Positions 18,921-31,396 of a DNA stretch of 64,000 bases are shown piece by piece (positions within the stretch are counted from its first letter, which is position 1; every line of letters starts with the position of its first letter). The position numbers and the translations under genes were made by a program. The notes below the pieces were generated by a model. The model saw only the letters and a program-made list of their open reading frames with translations, did not search any database and was not told where the DNA came from. Origin of the DNA: Leptolyngbya sp. Heron Island J (GTDB lineage Bacteria; Cyanobacteriota; Cyanobacteriia; Phormidesmidales; Phormidesmidaceae); NCBI RefSeq assembly GCF_000482245.1, contig NZ_AWNH01000112.1:62001-126000 (forward strand), read 5' to 3'.

Positions 18921-18946
18921 GGGGCAGTTGGTCTGCCCCATTTTTG
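18921..18946 (+). terminator. Intercistronic hairpin between rbp and rpsU
   Basis: A perfect 7-bp stem, GGGGCAG with CTGCCCC, encloses a 5-nt loop and is followed by ATTTTTG. It looks like an intrinsic terminator or attenuator that would lower rpsU expression relative to rbp, unless rpsU has its own promoter. Confidence 0.75.
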
Positions 18947-18964
18947 TCGTTAAAGGAGAATACT

Positions 18965-19180
18965 ATGGCCCAGGTTATCCTTGGGGATGATGAAGGTATT
19001 GAATCAGCGCTGCGACGATTTAAGCGTAAGGTTGTACAGGCGGGCATTTTTTCGGATATGAAAAAGCATCGCTATTTTGAGACACCGGCTGAGAAGCTAA
19101 AGCGTAAGGCGATCGCAAAGCATCGTCAGAAGCGTTGGAGTCGTAATCGCAGTAACCGCAATAACAGTAATAGAGACTAG
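18965..19180 (+). CDS. rpsU: 30S ribosomal protein S21 (71 aa)
   Basis: Small basic protein with the S21 signature ([17 protein letters not shown], then [11 protein letters not shown]). The ATG at 18965 was chosen because AAGGAG lies 6 nt upstream and the translation then begins [19 protein letters not shown], as in cyanobacterial S21. S21 is a late-assembling 30S protein that aids initiation on mRNAs. The Arg/Asn/Ser-rich tail ([12 protein letters not shown]) is a lineage-specific extension. Confidence 0.95.
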   Translation: MAQVILGDDEGIESALRRFKRKVVQAGIFSDMKKHRYFETPAEKLKRKAIAKHRQKRWSRNRSNRNNSNRD

Positions 19181-19227
19181 GTCGTAAAGGGCTACGTTTC
19201 AATCTAATCAATATCTGTTGACAAAAA

Positions 19228-19276
19228 GTCGATATCGGGTCTGTTTGAGTTCGAACAGGCCGATATCGGCTTTTTA
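19228..19276 (+). terminator. Terminator downstream of rpsU
   Basis: A long inverted repeat (19228-19245 with 19254-19270, one interruption) is built around the two halves GTCGATATCG and CGATATCGGC. It is followed directly by TTTTT. Position and U-tract fit an intrinsic terminator of the rbp-rpsU unit. Confidence 0.85.
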
Positions 19277-19296
19277 GTTTTGGACTTATGTAGCAG

Positions 19297-19410
19297 GCAA
19301 GGAGTTGGTTAGGCAGGATAATTTAGAACCTTGAAACTTTGCTACTTCAGGCATCTTCTTGATTCTCTCACTCTTTTGCCGTGGTGTCCTTGACTATAGT
19401 TCTAGCGTCC
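19297..19410 (+). repeat. Dispersed intergenic repeat, copy 1
   Basis: About 114 bp lying between convergent genes (rpsU and carB). It aligns almost without gaps to 35015-35133. The shared anchors in order are GCAAGGAG, then CCTTGA with ACTT, then TTCA with GCATCT, then TGTCCTT, with the central 40 bp roughly 80 percent identical by eye. No coding potential is seen. It could be a decayed mobile element (MITE-like) or a conserved structured RNA/terminator region. Confidence 0.5.
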
Positions 19411-19436
19411 TGCCGTTGTTAGTAGCAGCGGATACT

Positions 19437-22688
<3,252 letters not shown>

Positions 22689-23027
22689 AGGCGGGCGTTG
22701 AAAAAATCAAGGGTCTATTCGGGGCTCCTGATAGGCAGAACCCGAATCAACAAATCCAGATTATTGTAGGGCTTTCTTTCACCCCCTAAGCGGACATTTT
22801 TTGAGGAGTTTGTAATCAGCTTGGGATCAGTCAATATTTACGCGGGGCTATGTGCACTGGCTGTACGGGCTAAGAATTCCTGAATTTGGAGCGTATTTAA
22901 CCGATATTGTTACGAGGATTGCTCTGGGCTTGTACCAAAATACAGACACTTAAGCAGGCTATTTTGTCTTGAATGATCCCTAAACACATATCTACAGGTG
23001 TAAGAAATTAACAGTCGCTGCTCACAT
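22689..23027. promoter_or_regulatory. Upstream region of carB
   Basis: About 340 bp without a convincing ORF, carrying the carB promoter on the minus strand. A 7-bp inverted repeat (ATTCGGG at 22717-22723 and CCCGAAT at 22741-22747) lies about 30-60 bp before the start codon and may form a leader hairpin. I see no U-tract, so I do not call it a terminator. Confidence 0.35.
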
Positions 23028-23074
23028 AAAAAGACAGGATTGGTGAGTTGCATGTCGAACCCACCAATCCTGTC
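23028..23074 (-). terminator. Terminator of the small lipoprotein gene
   Basis: A perfect 13-bp stem (23033-23045 with 23062-23074, GACAGGATTGGTG and its complement) is followed, in minus-strand reading, by TTTTTATG. This is a strong intrinsic terminator just past the lipoprotein stop codon. Confidence 0.9.
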
Positions 23075-23110
23075 AATCAACTAGCTGAGACTAGGGGCAG
23101 CTATCAGCAA

Positions 23111-23449
23111 TTAGCCTTCGCCGCCTTCGCCACCTTCGCCACCTTCACCGCCTTCGTCGCTTTCGCCGGTGACTGCCTCTTTGGTATCTTCGACAGCACC
23201 CTCAACGGTTTCTTTAACTTCACCTGCTGTGTCCCCAGCGGCATCCACGGCCTCGCCTGCAGCATCAACAGCCTCGCCTGCGGCATCGACAGCTGCATCA
23301 CCGGCAGTATCTACAGCTTCACCAGCGGCATCCACGGCCTCACCCGCAGCATCAGTGGCGTCGTTGACCGCATCGGTAGTACCACCACAAGCAGCTACTG
23401 CCGCTGCCACACCCAGACTCAAAAATAATTGAATTGCACGAATCTTCAT
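23111..23449 (-). CDS. Ala/Glu-rich small lipoprotein (112 aa)
   Basis: Signal peptide with a lipobox ending VAAC, acylated at Cys21, then a low-complexity mature region. Several near-perfect heptads of the form DAAGEAV are followed by VKETVEGAVEDTKEAV and a Gly/Glu tail (GGEGG repeats). The heptad pattern predicts a long amphipathic helix like those of late-embryogenesis-abundant or Lpp-like proteins. Start ATG with GGAGAT about 8 nt upstream, and a strong terminator after the stop, show a real monocistronic gene. The reverse strand of this repeat also stays open but is an artefact of composition. Function unknown; a stress or envelope-spacing role is only a guess. Confidence 0.8.
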   Translation of the reverse strand: MKIRAIQLFLSLGVAAAVAACGGTTDAVNDATDAAGEAVDAAGEAVDTAGDAAVDAAGEAVDAAGEAVDAAGDTAGEVKETVEGAVEDTKEAVTGESDEGGEGGEGGEGGEG

Positions 23450-23826
23450 TTTGCTATCTCCGTTTTGATTGGGATGGTCAAACCATCAGGAAATCATTTT
23501 GCCTACAAACGACATCTTTCCTTCCTTTGATAAAAAAAACTGTTGTAATCGCTGGGTTTGAATAAGTCAGCTATGGCTAAGGATGGAGGAAGGAAGAAGG
23601 AGAGATGAAGAAAATATCTGAAATAGTCAAGTTTTAAGGCTCTAAATCGTCTTAGCTAACCCGTCATCGGCTATATCAAATGAATTTCAAGTATACGAAC
23701 GCCGTTACGTAAATCGGTCATTAATGCAGCAATGGGTAGTTGTGGCTATATGATTACCGTAGGTGTTATTGCTCTCTAGTCTCAATAACTGCCCTCTACT
23801 AATACGCTTTGATTGCACCAACCCCT
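23450..23826. promoter_or_regulatory. Divergent intergenic region, lipoprotein gene and ABC ATPase gene
   Basis: 377 bp between outward-reading genes, so both promoters should be here. A purine-rich stretch (23580-23610) occurs. The short ATGs in it open only frames of about 10 codons. I see no clear operator or RNA structure. Confidence 0.4.
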
Positions 23827-24933
23827 ATGCCTACGGCCTCCCAGGTTTCTGATTCAACATCAACGGTTTTAGCAACGGTATTACAGCTCCATCAAGTCAC
23901 TAAGCAATACCATCAGCAGACCGTACCTGCTATCGATCAGGTTAGCCTTCAACTGCACCAGGGTGAGCTGCTAGCTCTGTTGGGCCCGTCGGGCTGTGGT
24001 AAAACTACCTTGTTGAGAACCATTGCAGGTTTTGAGACCCCTGAAAGAGGATGGATTGAATTGGCTCAGCAGCCAGTGTGTGGTCAGGGTGCCACTGTTC
24101 CTCCTGAGCGTCGTGATGTTGGTATTGTTTTCCAGGATTACGCTCTGTTTCCCCATCTGTGTGTGTTTGACAATGTTTCCTTTGGTCTTAAGCATCTCAG
24201 TCGTCATCGGCGATTGTCCAACAATCAAATTCAAACCTCAGTCAAAGAGGCGATTCATTTAGTAGGGCTAGCGGGGTTTGAGCGACGCTATCCCCATGAG
24301 TTGTCTGGGGGCCAGCAACAGCGGGTTGCCCTGGCACGGGCGCTAGCGCCACGTCCTTCGTTGGTCTTGCTAGATGAGCCTTTCAGTAATCTGGATGTGC
24401 AGGTGCGGCTCTATTTGCGTCAGGAAGTTCGTAGCATTTTAAAGGGAGTAGGGGCTTCCGGCATCTTTGTTACCCACGATCAGCAAGAGGCCCTGGCGAT
24501 CGCGGATACGGTTGCAGTCATGCGAGCGGGCCGTATCGAACAATTGGGTAGCCCTGAAGAGATTTATGAGCAGCCTGCGTCTAAATTTATTGCTGATTTT
24601 GTAACCCAGGCTAACTTTATTCAAGCCCATCGGTCGGCTGAGGGATGGCAAACGATCTTGGGGTTAGTGGATGACTCGATGGTGCAGCCAACTGATCAGG
24701 GATCAGGTAGCTTAATGCTGCGTCAAGAAGAGCTGCATCTCGAATCGGTAGATACTAACGAAACAGCATTGGTGATTTGCGATCGCGAATTCCTGGGTCG
24801 TGAGTATAAATACACCATCGTTCACCCCACCGAAGGGAAGCTGCAAGCACGAACCCCCGCTCGTTTCGATGTGGGCCAGTCTGTGAAAATTATGATCAAG
24901 CCTCACCCTGCGAGCTTGCGCGTGTTTATCTAG
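23827..24933 (+). CDS. ABC transporter ATP-binding protein, FutC/PotA-like (368 aa)
   Basis: ATPase subunit of an importer. Visible motifs are Walker A (GPSGCGKTT), Q-loop ([10 protein letters not shown]), signature (LSGGQQQR), Walker B ([12 protein letters not shown]) and H-loop (VTHDQQE). About 120 C-terminal residues form a TOBE-like regulatory domain. The [17 protein letters not shown] region and overall length resemble iron(III) (FutC/FbpC) and polyamine (PotA) importers. No permease or binding protein is adjacent, so the substrate is uncertain. I chose the ATG at 23827; a TTG at 23809 would add six residues. Confidence 0.88.
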   Translation: MPTASQVSDSTSTVLATVLQLHQVTKQYHQQTVPAIDQVSLQLHQGELLALLGPSGCGKTTLLRTIAGFETPERGWIELAQQPVCGQGATVPPERRDVGIVFQDYALFPHLCVFDNVSFGLKHLSRHRRLSNNQIQTSVKEAIHLVGLAGFERRYPHELSGGQQQRVALARALAPRPSLVLLDEPFSNLDVQVRLYLRQEVRSILKGVGASGIFVTHDQQEALAIADTVAVMRAGRIEQLGSPEEIYEQPASKFIADFVTQANFIQAHRSAEGWQTILGLVDDSMVQPTDQGSGSLMLRQEELHLESVDTNETALVICDREFLGREYKYTIVHPTEGKLQARTPARFDVGQSVKIMIKPHPASLRVFI

Positions 24934-25139
24934 ACACCGATCAATCAATACACACTAAAGATAGAAAGACTCACAACTAATCCCGAAGAGAAAGCCACGT
25001 CGCTAACATGAGCGACAGAAGTCAATAGTTGTTATATCCCAGTCAAAGTCTCACGCCGAAGTCCAGCCCTGGCATGCTGGAGACTATCTGACTATCAACA
25101 ACTCTCAACAATTCAGCACTAACAACAATATTGCTCACA

Positions 25140-26015
25140 TTAGCTAGCATGAGCCAACAATGCCTGGCGCATCACATCAACCGGGGGTGTTTGCTGTATC
25201 CAGATTTCTAAGGCGGCAGCTCCCTGTTGCACCAACATTTCTAAGCCATCAAAGGTCACCAATCCAGCGGCTTGCGCCAGACACAGTAGTTGAGTGGGAC
25301 GTGGTGTGTAGATCAAGTCATAAACAATAGTTTGCTGCGCCAGTAAATCAAGTTGTGAGGCTTGCAAGGGAGTCGCCTCAATGTTGGGAGCCATGCCAAT
25401 AGGGGTTGTGTTTACCACTAGGCCTACCCCTGGTAGCAGTTGGTCCAATGCGTGCCAGGGATGAACCGACACACTCGGTTGTAACGAGGACATCTGCCAA
25501 CTTTGGGCAAATGCGTCTAGTTTGTCAATGTTGCGACCCACCACCAAAATTTCTGGACATCCCAGCTGATGGCAAGCTGCGACCACCGCACGGGCAGCCC
25601 CACCATTTCCCAGAATCAGGGCGGGTGAATTCGTCCAATCTTGTCCCAGGGCCTGTAATGGTGCCACAAAACCAGCGGCGTCTGTGTTGGTGCCGCACCA
25701 GCCTCGCTCACTCCACCACACGGTGTTAACCGCTCCAATAGCCTGGGCTACTGCCGAAACCTCCCTCAGCAATGGCATGATGGCTTGCTTGTGGGGGATG
25801 GTGATGTTAAACCCTTGTAAACCTATGGCTGCAAAGCCATCAATAGCCGTTTTAAGCTGCTCTGGCGCAATGGGAAATGGTAAGTAGACATAGTCGATGC
25901 CCAGGGTTGCGATCGCAGCATTGTGCATAATTGGCGACATTGAATGCTTGACCGGATCACCAATCACCCCCAGCAGCCGAGTTGTGCCTTTAATCGTCAA
26001 CGGTTTGATAACCAC
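25140..26015 (-). CDS. aroE: Shikimate dehydrogenase (291 aa)
   Basis: NADPH-dependent reduction of 3-dehydroshikimate to shikimate, in the route to chorismate. Family motifs are present: GVIGDPVKHSMSPIMHNAA, the catalytic Lys in NITIPHKQA, GAVNTV, the nucleotide-binding loop LGNGGAARAV, and NTTPIGM. I propose a GTG start at 26015, giving about the usual number of residues before LLGVIG; a TTG at 26051 would add 12. A TATAAG box lies just upstream of that TTG and favours the shorter form. The gene is divergent from trpB, another aromatic amino-acid gene, across a short shared promoter region. Confidence 0.93.
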   Translation of the reverse strand: MVIKPLTIKGTTRLLGVIGDPVKHSMSPIMHNAAIATLGIDYVYLPFPIAPEQLKTAIDGFAAIGLQGFNITIPHKQAIMPLLREVSAVAQAIGAVNTVWWSERGWCGTNTDAAGFVAPLQALGQDWTNSPALILGNGGAARAVVAACHQLGCPEILVVGRNIDKLDAFAQSWQMSSLQPSVSVHPWHALDQLLPGVGLVVNTTPIGMAPNIEATPLQASQLDLLAQQTIVYDLIYTPRPTQLLCLAQAAGLVTFDGLEMLVQQGAAALEIWIQQTPPVDVMRQALLAHAS

Positions 26016-26157
26016 AGGTTTATGTTGTGAAAAGATGCGTAGCGCTCCCAATTACTTATAATGAAACCTGCTACCTGGCAAGACATCTGAACCTTTCGGA
26101 CGTTTTCACCAGAGCAATGTCTGCTCACCAACCACCAGATTTACACCCGCAACTGCC

Positions 26158-27414
26158 GTGACTGTCACTCCGCTTTCTTCCTCCGTTTCACCTCAACTGA
26201 CTGCAGCTGAGGTGCGCCCCGATAAGCTAGGCCGCTTTGGCCGCTTTGGTGGCAAGTATGTACCCGAAACCTTAATGCCTGCCCTGACGGAGCTGGAAGA
26301 GGCTTTTTATACCTATCGCAATGAGTCTGAATTTCAAGCAGAGCTAAATGGATTGCTCAAGGATTACGTGGGACGAGCTAATCCGCTTTATTTTGCTGAA
26401 CGGCTCACCGATTATTACGCTCGACCGGACGGCAGCGGTCCCCAAATCTACCTCAAGCGCGAAGATTTAAACCACACTGGGGCTCATAAAATTAATAACG
26501 CCCTTGGTCAGGTGCTGCTGGCCAAACGCATGGGCAAAAAGCGAATTATTGCTGAAACGGGTGCCGGTCAGCATGGTGTAGCAACGGCAACCGTTTGTGC
26601 TCGCTTTGGCATTGACTGTGTGATTTACATGGGTGTTCATGACATGGAGCGTCAGGCTCTGAATGTATTTCGCATGCGGCTAATGGGGGCTACGGTCCAG
26701 CCGGTGAGCTCGGGTACAGGCACCCTTAAAGATGCCACTTCTGAAGCCATTCGTGACTGGGTAACTAATGTAGAGAGCACCCACTATATTTTGGGGTCAG
26801 TGGCTGGTCCCCATCCCTACCCAATGATTGTGCGAGAATTCCATGCTGTTATTGGTCAAGAAACTCGCGCCCAGTGTCAGAAGAAATGGAGTGGTCTGCC
26901 CGATATTCTAATGGCCTGCGTTGGCGGCGGCTCTAATGCCATGGGGCTATTCCATGAATTTATCGATGAGCCCTCTGTCCGCATGATTGGCATCGAAGCG
27001 TCAGGTGAAGGGGTAAGCACTGGCAAGCATGCGGCTACGCTCACCGCTGGGCGCGTGGGTGTACTGCATGGAGCCATGAGCTTTTTACTGCAAGATAGCG
27101 ATGGCCAGGTGATTGAACCCCATTCCATCAGCGCCGGTCTTGACTACCCTGGTGTGGGACCTGAGCACAGCTACTTGAAGGAAATTGGTCGCGCAGAATA
27201 TTACGGTGTAACCGATCAAGAAGCCCTGGATGCCTTTCAGCTGTTATCCCAACGCGAGGGTATTATTCCAGCCCTAGAAACGGCTCACGCCTTTGCCTAT
27301 CTAGAGAAATTATGTCCTCAGTTAGAGGGTAGCCCTAAAATTGTGATCAACTGTTCCGGGCGTGGTGATAAGGACGTACAAACCGTAGCCAAAGTGCTGA
27401 AGTTTGATAGCTGA
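26158..27414 (+). CDS. trpB: Tryptophan synthase beta subunit (418 aa)
   Basis: PLP enzyme that joins indole and serine to give tryptophan, working as an alpha2-beta2 complex with TrpA. Signatures are [16 protein letters not shown] near the start, the PLP lysine in [21 protein letters not shown], and the phosphate-binding GGGSNAMG. Length and sequence are of the standard TrpB1 type. The start is GTG at 26158 (MTVTPLSS); no strong ribosome-binding site is visible. trpA is not adjacent. The upstream spacer includes a 9-codon frame with one Trp codon but no terminator hairpin, so I do not propose attenuation here. Confidence 0.97.
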   Translation: MTVTPLSSSVSPQLTAAEVRPDKLGRFGRFGGKYVPETLMPALTELEEAFYTYRNESEFQAELNGLLKDYVGRANPLYFAERLTDYYARPDGSGPQIYLKREDLNHTGAHKINNALGQVLLAKRMGKKRIIAETGAGQHGVATATVCARFGIDCVIYMGVHDMERQALNVFRMRLMGATVQPVSSGTGTLKDATSEAIRDWVTNVESTHYILGSVAGPHPYPMIVREFHAVIGQETRAQCQKKWSGLPDILMACVGGGSNAMGLFHEFIDEPSVRMIGIEASGEGVSTGKHAATLTAGRVGVLHGAMSFLLQDSDGQVIEPHSISAGLDYPGVGPEHSYLKEIGRAEYYGVTDQEALDAFQLLSQREGIIPALETAHAFAYLEKLCPQLEGSPKIVINCSGRGDKDVQTVAKVLKFDS

Positions 27415-27519
27415 TTAGGGTATGGGGCAGTGGTAGCTAAGCGTGGCCTTGTGCTTGAGCACACGGTCCTTACTTGATTCTATTACTGCCGTAGTCCACC
27501 TTTGCCAACTCTAATATTG

Positions 27520-28167
27520 ATGTCACCAGAGGAAGTTCTGAACTTGGAAAACTTTGAGGTTTGCGATCGCGACATTCCCGCTTCTTTGCTGGAGCGCTAC
27601 TTAGCTACCACCGCCATCGCCATTGATACCGAAACCATGGGGCTTAACCCGCTGCGTGATCGTCTTTGCTTAGTGCAACTTTGCGATACGGCTGGCTACA
27701 CCTCAGCGATCCGTATTGAACGGGGACAGACCAGCGCTCCCAATCTGCAGCAGCTGCTTGAAACCCCCAGTATCGCAAAAATCTTTCATTTTGCCCGGTT
27801 TGACCTTGCCACTCTCCAGCATCACCTGACTATTGAGGTTAACCCCGTATTCTGTACCAAAATTGCCAGTAAACTGGCCCGCACCTACAGCCCTAGACAC
27901 GGTTTGAAGGAGTTGGTGAAGGAAATCGTTGGTGTTGAGTTAGATAAAACCGCCCAAAGCTCTGATTGGGGGAATGTATACGAACTAACGGATGAACAGT
28001 TAGCCTATGCGGCTAACGATGTTCGCTACCTGCATGAGCTATCAAAACACCTGACACTGATGCTGCAGCGAGAAGGCCGCTGGCATATAGCTGAAGCCTG
28101 TTTTCAATGTTTACCCACCTTTATCCAGCTAGATTTACAGCAGTATCAAAATATTTTTGAACATTAA
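27520..28167 (+). CDS. Ribonuclease D-like 3'-5' exonuclease (215 aa)
   Basis: Single DEDDy exonuclease domain. Visible motifs are Exo I (IAIDTETMGL), Exo II (FHFARFDLATL) and Exo III (YAANDVRYL). These give the four metal-binding acidic residues and the catalytic Tyr. RNase D trims the 3' ends of tRNA and other stable RNAs. The HRDC domains of E. coli Rnd are missing, as in many short bacterial versions, so the exact substrate is uncertain. The ATG at 27520 was chosen; a TTG at 27502 would add six residues. Confidence 0.9.
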   Translation: MSPEEVLNLENFEVCDRDIPASLLERYLATTAIAIDTETMGLNPLRDRLCLVQLCDTAGYTSAIRIERGQTSAPNLQQLLETPSIAKIFHFARFDLATLQHHLTIEVNPVFCTKIASKLARTYSPRHGLKELVKEIVGVELDKTAQSSDWGNVYELTDEQLAYAANDVRYLHELSKHLTLMLQREGRWHIAEACFQCLPTFIQLDLQQYQNIFEH

Positions 28168-28489
28168 CTGTAGCCAACTCTAGTTTGCTGGGCCGACCCA
28201 CCTGGAAGCACCAGACTCTAATTTCTGGTGGCTAAAACGCATATTGGCCATCGCATAATTACTGTCGTAAATCGAGCGAGGCAGCCATACCCCTTGAATT
28301 TCCTAAACATTCCGGAATGTTTAGGAAATTTGCGGTGAAGTATAAAGTATGGCGGAGGTTTTTCTATCACTCCTTTATGGAGGATCTCTCCTATGTAGAG
28401 TTTCTTTAAAGAAGCTCGTCTGTCAATGGTGTTTGCTATGTCAGTGCGCCATTAATGTCATCAAAGGTGTTCGTTAATTTATTACTTAT
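28168..28489. promoter_or_regulatory. Upstream region of the nucleotide-sugar cluster
   Basis: 322 bp between the exonuclease gene and rfbF. It holds a weak 7-bp hairpin (CACCAGA at 28209-28215 with TCTGGTG at 28224-28230, no U-tract) and the large palindrome at 28297-28330. Presumably the cluster promoter lies here too, downstream of the palindrome. Confidence 0.45.
28297..28330. repeat. Perfect 34-bp spacerless palindrome
   Basis: Each 17-nt arm is the exact reverse complement of the other, with no loop. The axis is between 28313 and 28314 (central TTCCGGAA). It lies 160 bp upstream of rfbF. There is no U-tract on either side, so an intrinsic terminator is unlikely. It may be a protein-binding operator or an element end. 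Confidence 0.9.
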
Positions 28490-29269
28490 ATGAAAGCTGT
28501 CATCCTCGCTGGTGGTTTGGGTACTCGCCTAAGTGAAGAAACTGCAATTAAGCCAAAGCCCATGGTAGAAATTGGCGGCAAGCCAATTCTTTGGCATATT
28601 ATGAAGATCTATTCCCACCACGGCATCAATGATTTTATTGTTTGCTGTGGCTATAAGGGCTACGTCATCAAAGAATATTTTGCTAACTATTTTCTTCACA
28701 TGTCAGATGTTACGTTTGACATGCGCTTTAACCAGATGAACGTTCATGCTGGTAAAGCAGAGCCCTGGCGTGTAACCTTGGTAGACACAGGCGATGCCAC
28801 CATGACCGGCGGTCGTCTGAAGCGGGTTAGAGAGCATATTGGCAATGAAACTTTCTGTTTCACCTACGGTGACGGTGTTTCTAATGTGAATATTACTGAG
28901 CTGATTGAGTACCACAAACAACAGGAAACCAGTGCTACGCTCACAGCAGTACAACCGCCAGGACGATTTGGCGCAATTATTCTAGAAGAAGGTCAGACTC
29001 AGATTAAAAGCTTCCGTGAAAAGCCTGAAGGTGACGGGGCTTGGATTAATGGTGGTTATTTTGTGCTAGAGCCTGAAGTTATCGACTACATCGATGCTGA
29101 CGAAACTGTTTGGGAACAGCAACCTTTAATGAAACTTGCCAATAAAGGTGAGCTGTCAGCCTATAGACATGATGGTTTTTGGCAGCCTATGGATACTTTA
29201 CGAGATAAAAACCGTCTAGAAACTCTGTGGCAACAAAAGCAAGCACCTTGGAAAGTTTGGGCATCCTGA
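28490..29269 (+). CDS. rfbF: Glucose-1-phosphate cytidylyltransferase (259 aa)
   Basis: Makes CDP-glucose from CTP and glucose-1-phosphate, the entry to CDP-linked deoxysugars of surface polysaccharide. The nucleotidyltransferase signature is [18 protein letters not shown], with [13 protein letters not shown] and later [16 protein letters not shown]. Length is typical of RfbF. First gene of the sugar cluster, 291 bp before rfbG; the gap holds only an imperfect inverted repeat (29409-29450 region). No strong ribosome-binding site precedes the ATG. Confidence 0.95.
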   Translation: MKAVILAGGLGTRLSEETAIKPKPMVEIGGKPILWHIMKIYSHHGINDFIVCCGYKGYVIKEYFANYFLHMSDVTFDMRFNQMNVHAGKAEPWRVTLVDTGDATMTGGRLKRVREHIGNETFCFTYGDGVSNVNITELIEYHKQQETSATLTAVQPPGRFGAIILEEGQTQIKSFREKPEGDGAWINGGYFVLEPEVIDYIDADETVWEQQPLMKLANKGELSAYRHDGFWQPMDTLRDKNRLETLWQQKQAPWKVWAS

Positions 29270-29560
29270 TTTTCTCAGGAACGGGGCTAGCTCCCATCCA
29301 TCTTACTGCTTCTACTCAGTCATTTCTAAATGAGTTGCTGATCCTGCTGGGATGCTGGTGCAAACGCTTTATTGTTGTTGTGTCTTAGTAGATTTGAACC
29401 GGTATGTTGACCCTACCTCAAGCCATGAATGCTCAAAATTCTTGGGGTAGGGGCATCGGTTTGATATTCAGATATGGATATTGAGTATCTAGCTTGGATG
29501 TTGGGGAACACTCGGAATTTACTACAACTCACATCAGATAAATATTAACTGGATCAATTT

Positions 29561-30673
29561 ATGAGTTCTCAATTTTGGCACAGCAAGCGTGTTCTTATTA
29601 CCGGACACACTGGCTTTAAGGGCAGTTGGTTATCCTTATGGTTGCAGCAGTTAGGGGCTAGCGTTGTGGGCTACTCCCTTGAGCCACCTACTGAGCCTAA
29701 TTTGTTTACTGTGGCCAATCTTGCCCAAGGAATGAACTCCATCCAGGGAGATATTCGTGATTTGGCTAAACTCCAGGCTGTCATGAATGAGTACCGGCCT
29801 GAAGTGGTGCTTCACTTAGCGGCCCAGCCCCTGGTGCGTTATTCCTATAAGAACCCGATCGAGACCTATGCCACCAATGTGATGGGGACTGCCCATGTGT
29901 TGGAGGCTATTCGTACCACTGGTGGTGTGCGAGCAGCGGTTATGATTACCACTGACAAGTGTTATGAAAACAATGAGTGGGTTTGGGGATATCGAGAACA
30001 GGATCGTCTGGGCGGTCATGATCCCTATTCCAATAGTAAGGCCTGTGCTGAACTTGTAACAGCGGCCTATCGTAATTCCTATTTTTCAAAGGATAATGTT
30101 GCGATCGCATCTGCTCGAGCAGGCAATGTGATTGGTGGTGGTGATTGGGCTCTAGATCGCTTAATTCCTGATATGGTTCGAGCCTTTAGCGCCGATCAGC
30201 CTGTGCTGATTCGTAACCTCAATGCCATTCGTCCCTGGCAGCATGTGCTAGAACCGATTTCAGGCTATTTAAGCCTGGCAGAACACCTTTGGAACGATGG
30301 TGCAACCTACGCCGATGGCTGGAACTTTGGCCCCAACGATGAAGATGCCAAACCAGTTTCCTGGATTGTTGAAAAGCTAAGCAATCTGTGGGGTGACAAT
30401 GCCCGTTGGCAGCTTGATGGCGGTGTTCATCCCCACGAAGCAACCTACTTAAAACTAGACTGCTCAAAAGCTAAGCAAACATTAGGTTGGGCACCACAGC
30501 TAACGCTAGCCACAGCGCTAGAGTGGACCGTGGAAGTCTATAAAGCCCATCTACAGGGTGATGACATTCAGGCACTGATGGGCCAGCAGATCGAGCGGTT
30601 CCAACAACTATCTCAGGGTGATAACACTTCTACCAGTCAGTCTCCAACAGAAAGCGTGCTTTCTCCGGTTTGA
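29561..30673 (+). CDS. rfbG: CDP-glucose 4,6-dehydratase (370 aa)
   Basis: Short-chain dehydrogenase/reductase-type enzyme that converts CDP-glucose to CDP-4-dehydro-6-deoxyglucose with bound NAD+. Visible are the Rossmann motif (TGHTGFKGSWLS), the TTDKCYEN segment, the catalytic Tyr/Lys pair in DPYSNSKACAE, and RPWQHVLEPISGY, all diagnostic of RfbG. A Ser/Thr/Gln-rich tail of about 20 residues follows the conserved part. It sits 27 bp before the epimerase gene, so cotranscription is likely. No RfbH-type C3 dehydratase occurs in this window, so the final sugar is not a simple 3,6-dideoxyhexose on this evidence. Confidence 0.95.
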   Translation: MSSQFWHSKRVLITGHTGFKGSWLSLWLQQLGASVVGYSLEPPTEPNLFTVANLAQGMNSIQGDIRDLAKLQAVMNEYRPEVVLHLAAQPLVRYSYKNPIETYATNVMGTAHVLEAIRTTGGVRAAVMITTDKCYENNEWVWGYREQDRLGGHDPYSNSKACAELVTAAYRNSYFSKDNVAIASARAGNVIGGGDWALDRLIPDMVRAFSADQPVLIRNLNAIRPWQHVLEPISGYLSLAEHLWNDGATYADGWNFGPNDEDAKPVSWIVEKLSNLWGDNARWQLDGGVHPHEATYLKLDCSKAKQTLGWAPQLTLATALEWTVEVYKAHLQGDDIQALMGQQIERFQQLSQGDNTSTSQSPTESVLSPV

Positions 30674-30700
30674 CCCTGCTATCAACCTATCCCTGAGTCT

Positions 30701-31234
30701 ATGATCAAATTTGTTAAAACCCCTTTAGAGGGGGCGTTTGTGGTGGAATTACCTCGGTATGGGGATCACCGTGGTTTTTTCTCTCGCTTTTTCTGTGCTG
30801 AGACATTTAAAGCGCAGGGGCTCGCCCACTCCATGGTTCAATGCAATATCTCCCGCTGTAGTTACCGTGGCACTCTACGGGGACTACACTATCAAACAGC
30901 TCCTGCTCCAGAGGCCAAATTCATTCGCTGTACTCGCGGTGAGATTTGTGATGTGTTGGTTGATATGCGTCCCGAATCGCCAACCTATCTAAAGCACTAC
31001 ACGATTCAGCTAAGTGCTGATGCCAATCAGGCCATGTACATTCCAGAAATGTGCGCCCATGGCTATCAAGCCTTGCAGGATGATACGGAGGTGATGTATC
31101 TCACCTCTAATGTCTACAATGCTCAGTATGAGAAAGGGCTGCGCTATGACGATCCGCAGATCGGGATTCAGTTACCGATGGCCGTCACCGAGATTTCTGA
31201 CAAGGACAAAAGCTGGCCTGATGTTTTGCCCTAG
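30701..31234 (+). CDS. RmlC-type deoxysugar 3,5-epimerase, copy 1 (177 aa)
   Basis: Cupin-fold epimerase related to dTDP-4-dehydrorhamnose 3,5-epimerase. The active-site His lies in LRGLHYQ. The acid-base Tyr region (SNVYNAQYEKGLRYDDP) and the conserved DHRGFFSR and FIRCTRGEICDVLVD are present. In this cluster the substrate is probably CDP-4-keto-6-deoxyglucose rather than the dTDP sugar, an inference from rfbF/rfbG. It forms, with the next gene, the first of two related epimerase-dehydrogenase cassettes. Confidence 0.9.
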   Translation: MIKFVKTPLEGAFVVELPRYGDHRGFFSRFFCAETFKAQGLAHSMVQCNISRCSYRGTLRGLHYQTAPAPEAKFIRCTRGEICDVLVDMRPESPTYLKHYTIQLSADANQAMYIPEMCAHGYQALQDDTEVMYLTSNVYNAQYEKGLRYDDPQIGIQLPMAVTEISDKDKSWPDVLP

Positions 31235-31396
31235 TTAAACTCCGTAGCAAAGAGAGTTTTAACAGATACGCCGATCTGTTATTGAGTCGACTGGCTATCT
31301 TCATAGCTCAATTAGGGGGAAGTCCATAGCTCTTTGTCGGTCAGTAGATCAGTAAATTTGTTGTTTATTTATTTCATTCGCTGAGGCACATATATA

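Noticed and set aside
23033-23074. GGTTCGA-like sequence resembling a tRNA T-loop
   Set aside because: It is part of a perfect terminator stem-loop; no cloverleaf can be drawn around it.
23048-23428. 126-codon plus-strand frame over the lipoprotein gene
   Set aside because: It is the antisense of an Ala/Glu heptad repeat; the minus-strand gene has a ribosome-binding site, lipobox and terminator.
26062-26091. Nine-codon frame with one Trp codon before trpB
   Set aside because: No terminator or competing hairpin follows, so no attenuation can be argued.
28297-28330. Palindrome as an intrinsic terminator
   Set aside because: No loop and no U-tract on either strand.
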